DNA of 64,000 nt from Paracoccus caeni (GTDB taxonomy: Bacteria; Pseudomonadota; Alphaproteobacteria; Rhodobacterales; Rhodobacteraceae). Under the pieces are notes generated by a model, which ran no database searches, was not told where the DNA came from, and worked only from the letters and a program-made list of their open reading frames with translations. Below, piece after piece: positions 63,206-64,000 of this stretch. The stretch lies in the NCBI RefSeq assembly GCF_016629665.1, contig NZ_JAEPRQ010000004.1, forward strand, positions 186,001 through 250,000. The letters are read 5' to 3'. Both the position numbers and the translations under genes were made by a program. Every line of letters starts with the position of its first letter. Position 1 is the first letter of the stretch.

Positions 63206-64000
63206 TCCGCTGCCTCCATCTGGCTGAACGCCGCCGCGCGGACGCTGCGGATCAGTTCCAGCTCTGCCTGAAAATCGACGTAATGCGGCAGCTTGATATG
63301 TTCCAGAAAGCCGGTCGCCTGAATGTTGTCGCAATGGGACAGCACGAATTCCTCATCCTGAGCGGGCGCTCCGGTGAAATCCTCGCCCAACTCGCGCCAG
63401 CGCAGGGCGCGATCGACAAGGGCCATGCTGATCGCCTTGCGCTCGGTCTGCCCGAAAGTCAGGCCATAGCCGCGGGTGAATTGCGCAGGCTCGGTCTTCG
63501 ATCCCTTGAACTGGTTCACCGTCTCGCATTCGGTCAACTCGATCTCGCCGATCTCGACCGCGAAGCCCAGCTCGGGGATATCCACCTCGACCGCGACCGT
63601 GCCGATGCGCAATTCGCCCACGAAAGCGTGGTTGCGGGCGTAGCCACGTTGCGTCGAATAGGCGAGACCAAGCACGAAACCCTCATCCCCGCGGGTCAGC
63701 GATTGCAGCCGCAAGGCCCGGTCGGCGGGCAGTTCCAGCGGCTCGCGGGTCAGGTCGGGCGGGGTCAGATCAGAGGGCGTGGCCGCTTCGATCAACCCGT
63801 CGCGATCCAGAAAGCCCAGAATATGTGGCACCGCCACCGGGTCGGCGGGGGCGGTGGGCGCGGCGGGTGGTGCCTCACCCTCGGCCATCAGCGCGAAATC
63901 CAGCAGCCGGTGGGTATAGTCGAAGGTCGGGCCAAGGATCTGCCCGCCCGGCGCGTCCTTGAAGGTCGCCGAAACCCGGCGGCTGACGACCATCGCGCCG
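63202..64000 (-). CDS. phnI: C-P lyase core subunit PhnI, cut by the window edge
   Basis: The C-terminal 266 or so residues of PhnI (full length about 360) are visible: 'RRVSATFKDAPGGQILGPTFDYTHRL' in part, 'GLAYSTQRGYARNHAFVGELR' in part and 'LSHCDNIQATGFLEHIKLPHYVDFQ' in part. PhnI with PhnL, PhnG and PhnH attaches the phosphonate to ribose of ATP. The frame stays open at the right edge; phnG and phnH are expected just beyond. Confidence 0.94.
   Translation of the reverse strand, partial: GAMVVSRRVSATFKDAPGGQILGPTFDYTHRLLDFALMAEGEAPPAAPTAPADPVAVPHILGFLDRDGLIEAATPSDLTPPDLTREPLELPADRALRLQSLTRGDEGFVLGLAYSTQRGYARNHAFVGELRIGTVAVEVDIPELGFAVEIGEIELTECETVNQFKGSKTEPAQFTRGYGLTFGQTERKAISMALVDRALRWRELGEDFTGAPAQDEEFVLSHCDNIQATGFLEHIKLPHYVDFQAELELIRSVRAAAFSQMEAAE

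Overview
The window is a GC-rich, densely packed bacterial segment. Its gene content points to an alphaproteobacterium of the Rhodobacteraceae, probably Paracoccus or a close relative. The evidence is a betaine-catabolism pair (HpbD epimerase with a Rieske demethylase), SoxYZ with flavocytochrome c genes, SmoEFGK-like polyol import, a TctABC/TctDE set, a complete-looking C-P lyase operon and many divergent regulator/operon pairs. The species assignment is inference. I see no tRNA, rRNA, CRISPR array, insertion sequence or phage gene.

Layout. Bases 1-3.2 kb hold a PrpF-family isomerase with a NitT/TauT-type binding protein, controlled by a divergent LysR regulator. Bases 3.3-9.5 kb hold a sugar-alcohol ABC importer with a polyol dehydrogenase and a divergent AraC regulator. 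Bases 9.7-12.2 kb hold metNIQ. Bases 12.2-17.0 kb (minus strand) hold a sulfur-oxidation operon: cytochrome c, FccB, a YeeE/YedE transporter, a second FccB, SoxY and SoxZ. Bases 17.1-20.5 kb hold hpbD, a Rieske oxygenase and a LysR regulator. Bases 20.5-29.7 kb form one catabolic unit under an IclR regulator: a peptide-type ABC importer, an amidohydrolase, RidA and a divergent SelA-like PLP enzyme.

Bases 29.9-37.0 kb look like an acquired, more A+T-rich stretch. It carries an exported alpha/beta hydrolase, a 942-residue HrpK/NolX-like protein without any visible secretion system, and a mesX-mesD pair (oxygen-dependent, folate-independent methionine synthase) followed by a flavin reductase. 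Bases 37.1-42.5 kb hold two quinone-oxidoreductase-like genes around an HxlR regulator, PhnA, small exported proteins and aquaporin Z. Bases 42.8-49.2 kb hold a TctDE two-component system, an orphan binding protein and tctCBA. Bases 49.4-54.0 kb hold a MocR regulator facing a class II HMG-CoA reductase that is co-oriented with an unusual TctA-type transporter, a candidate mevalonate uptake and catabolism unit. Bases 54.1-64.0 kb hold the phosphonate system: phnCDE1E2, phnM, a 2H phosphoesterase (DUF1045) and phnIJKLN, with phnI cut by the right edge.

Several regulatory structures are directly readable. There are shared operator-like repeats for the IclR, HxlR and MocR regulators and palindromes between the LysR and AraC gene pairs. 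Hairpins follow the binding-protein gene inside three separate ABC operons. Strong terminators sit at operon ends. All functional calls come from reading the sequence and from family knowledge; no database search was run.
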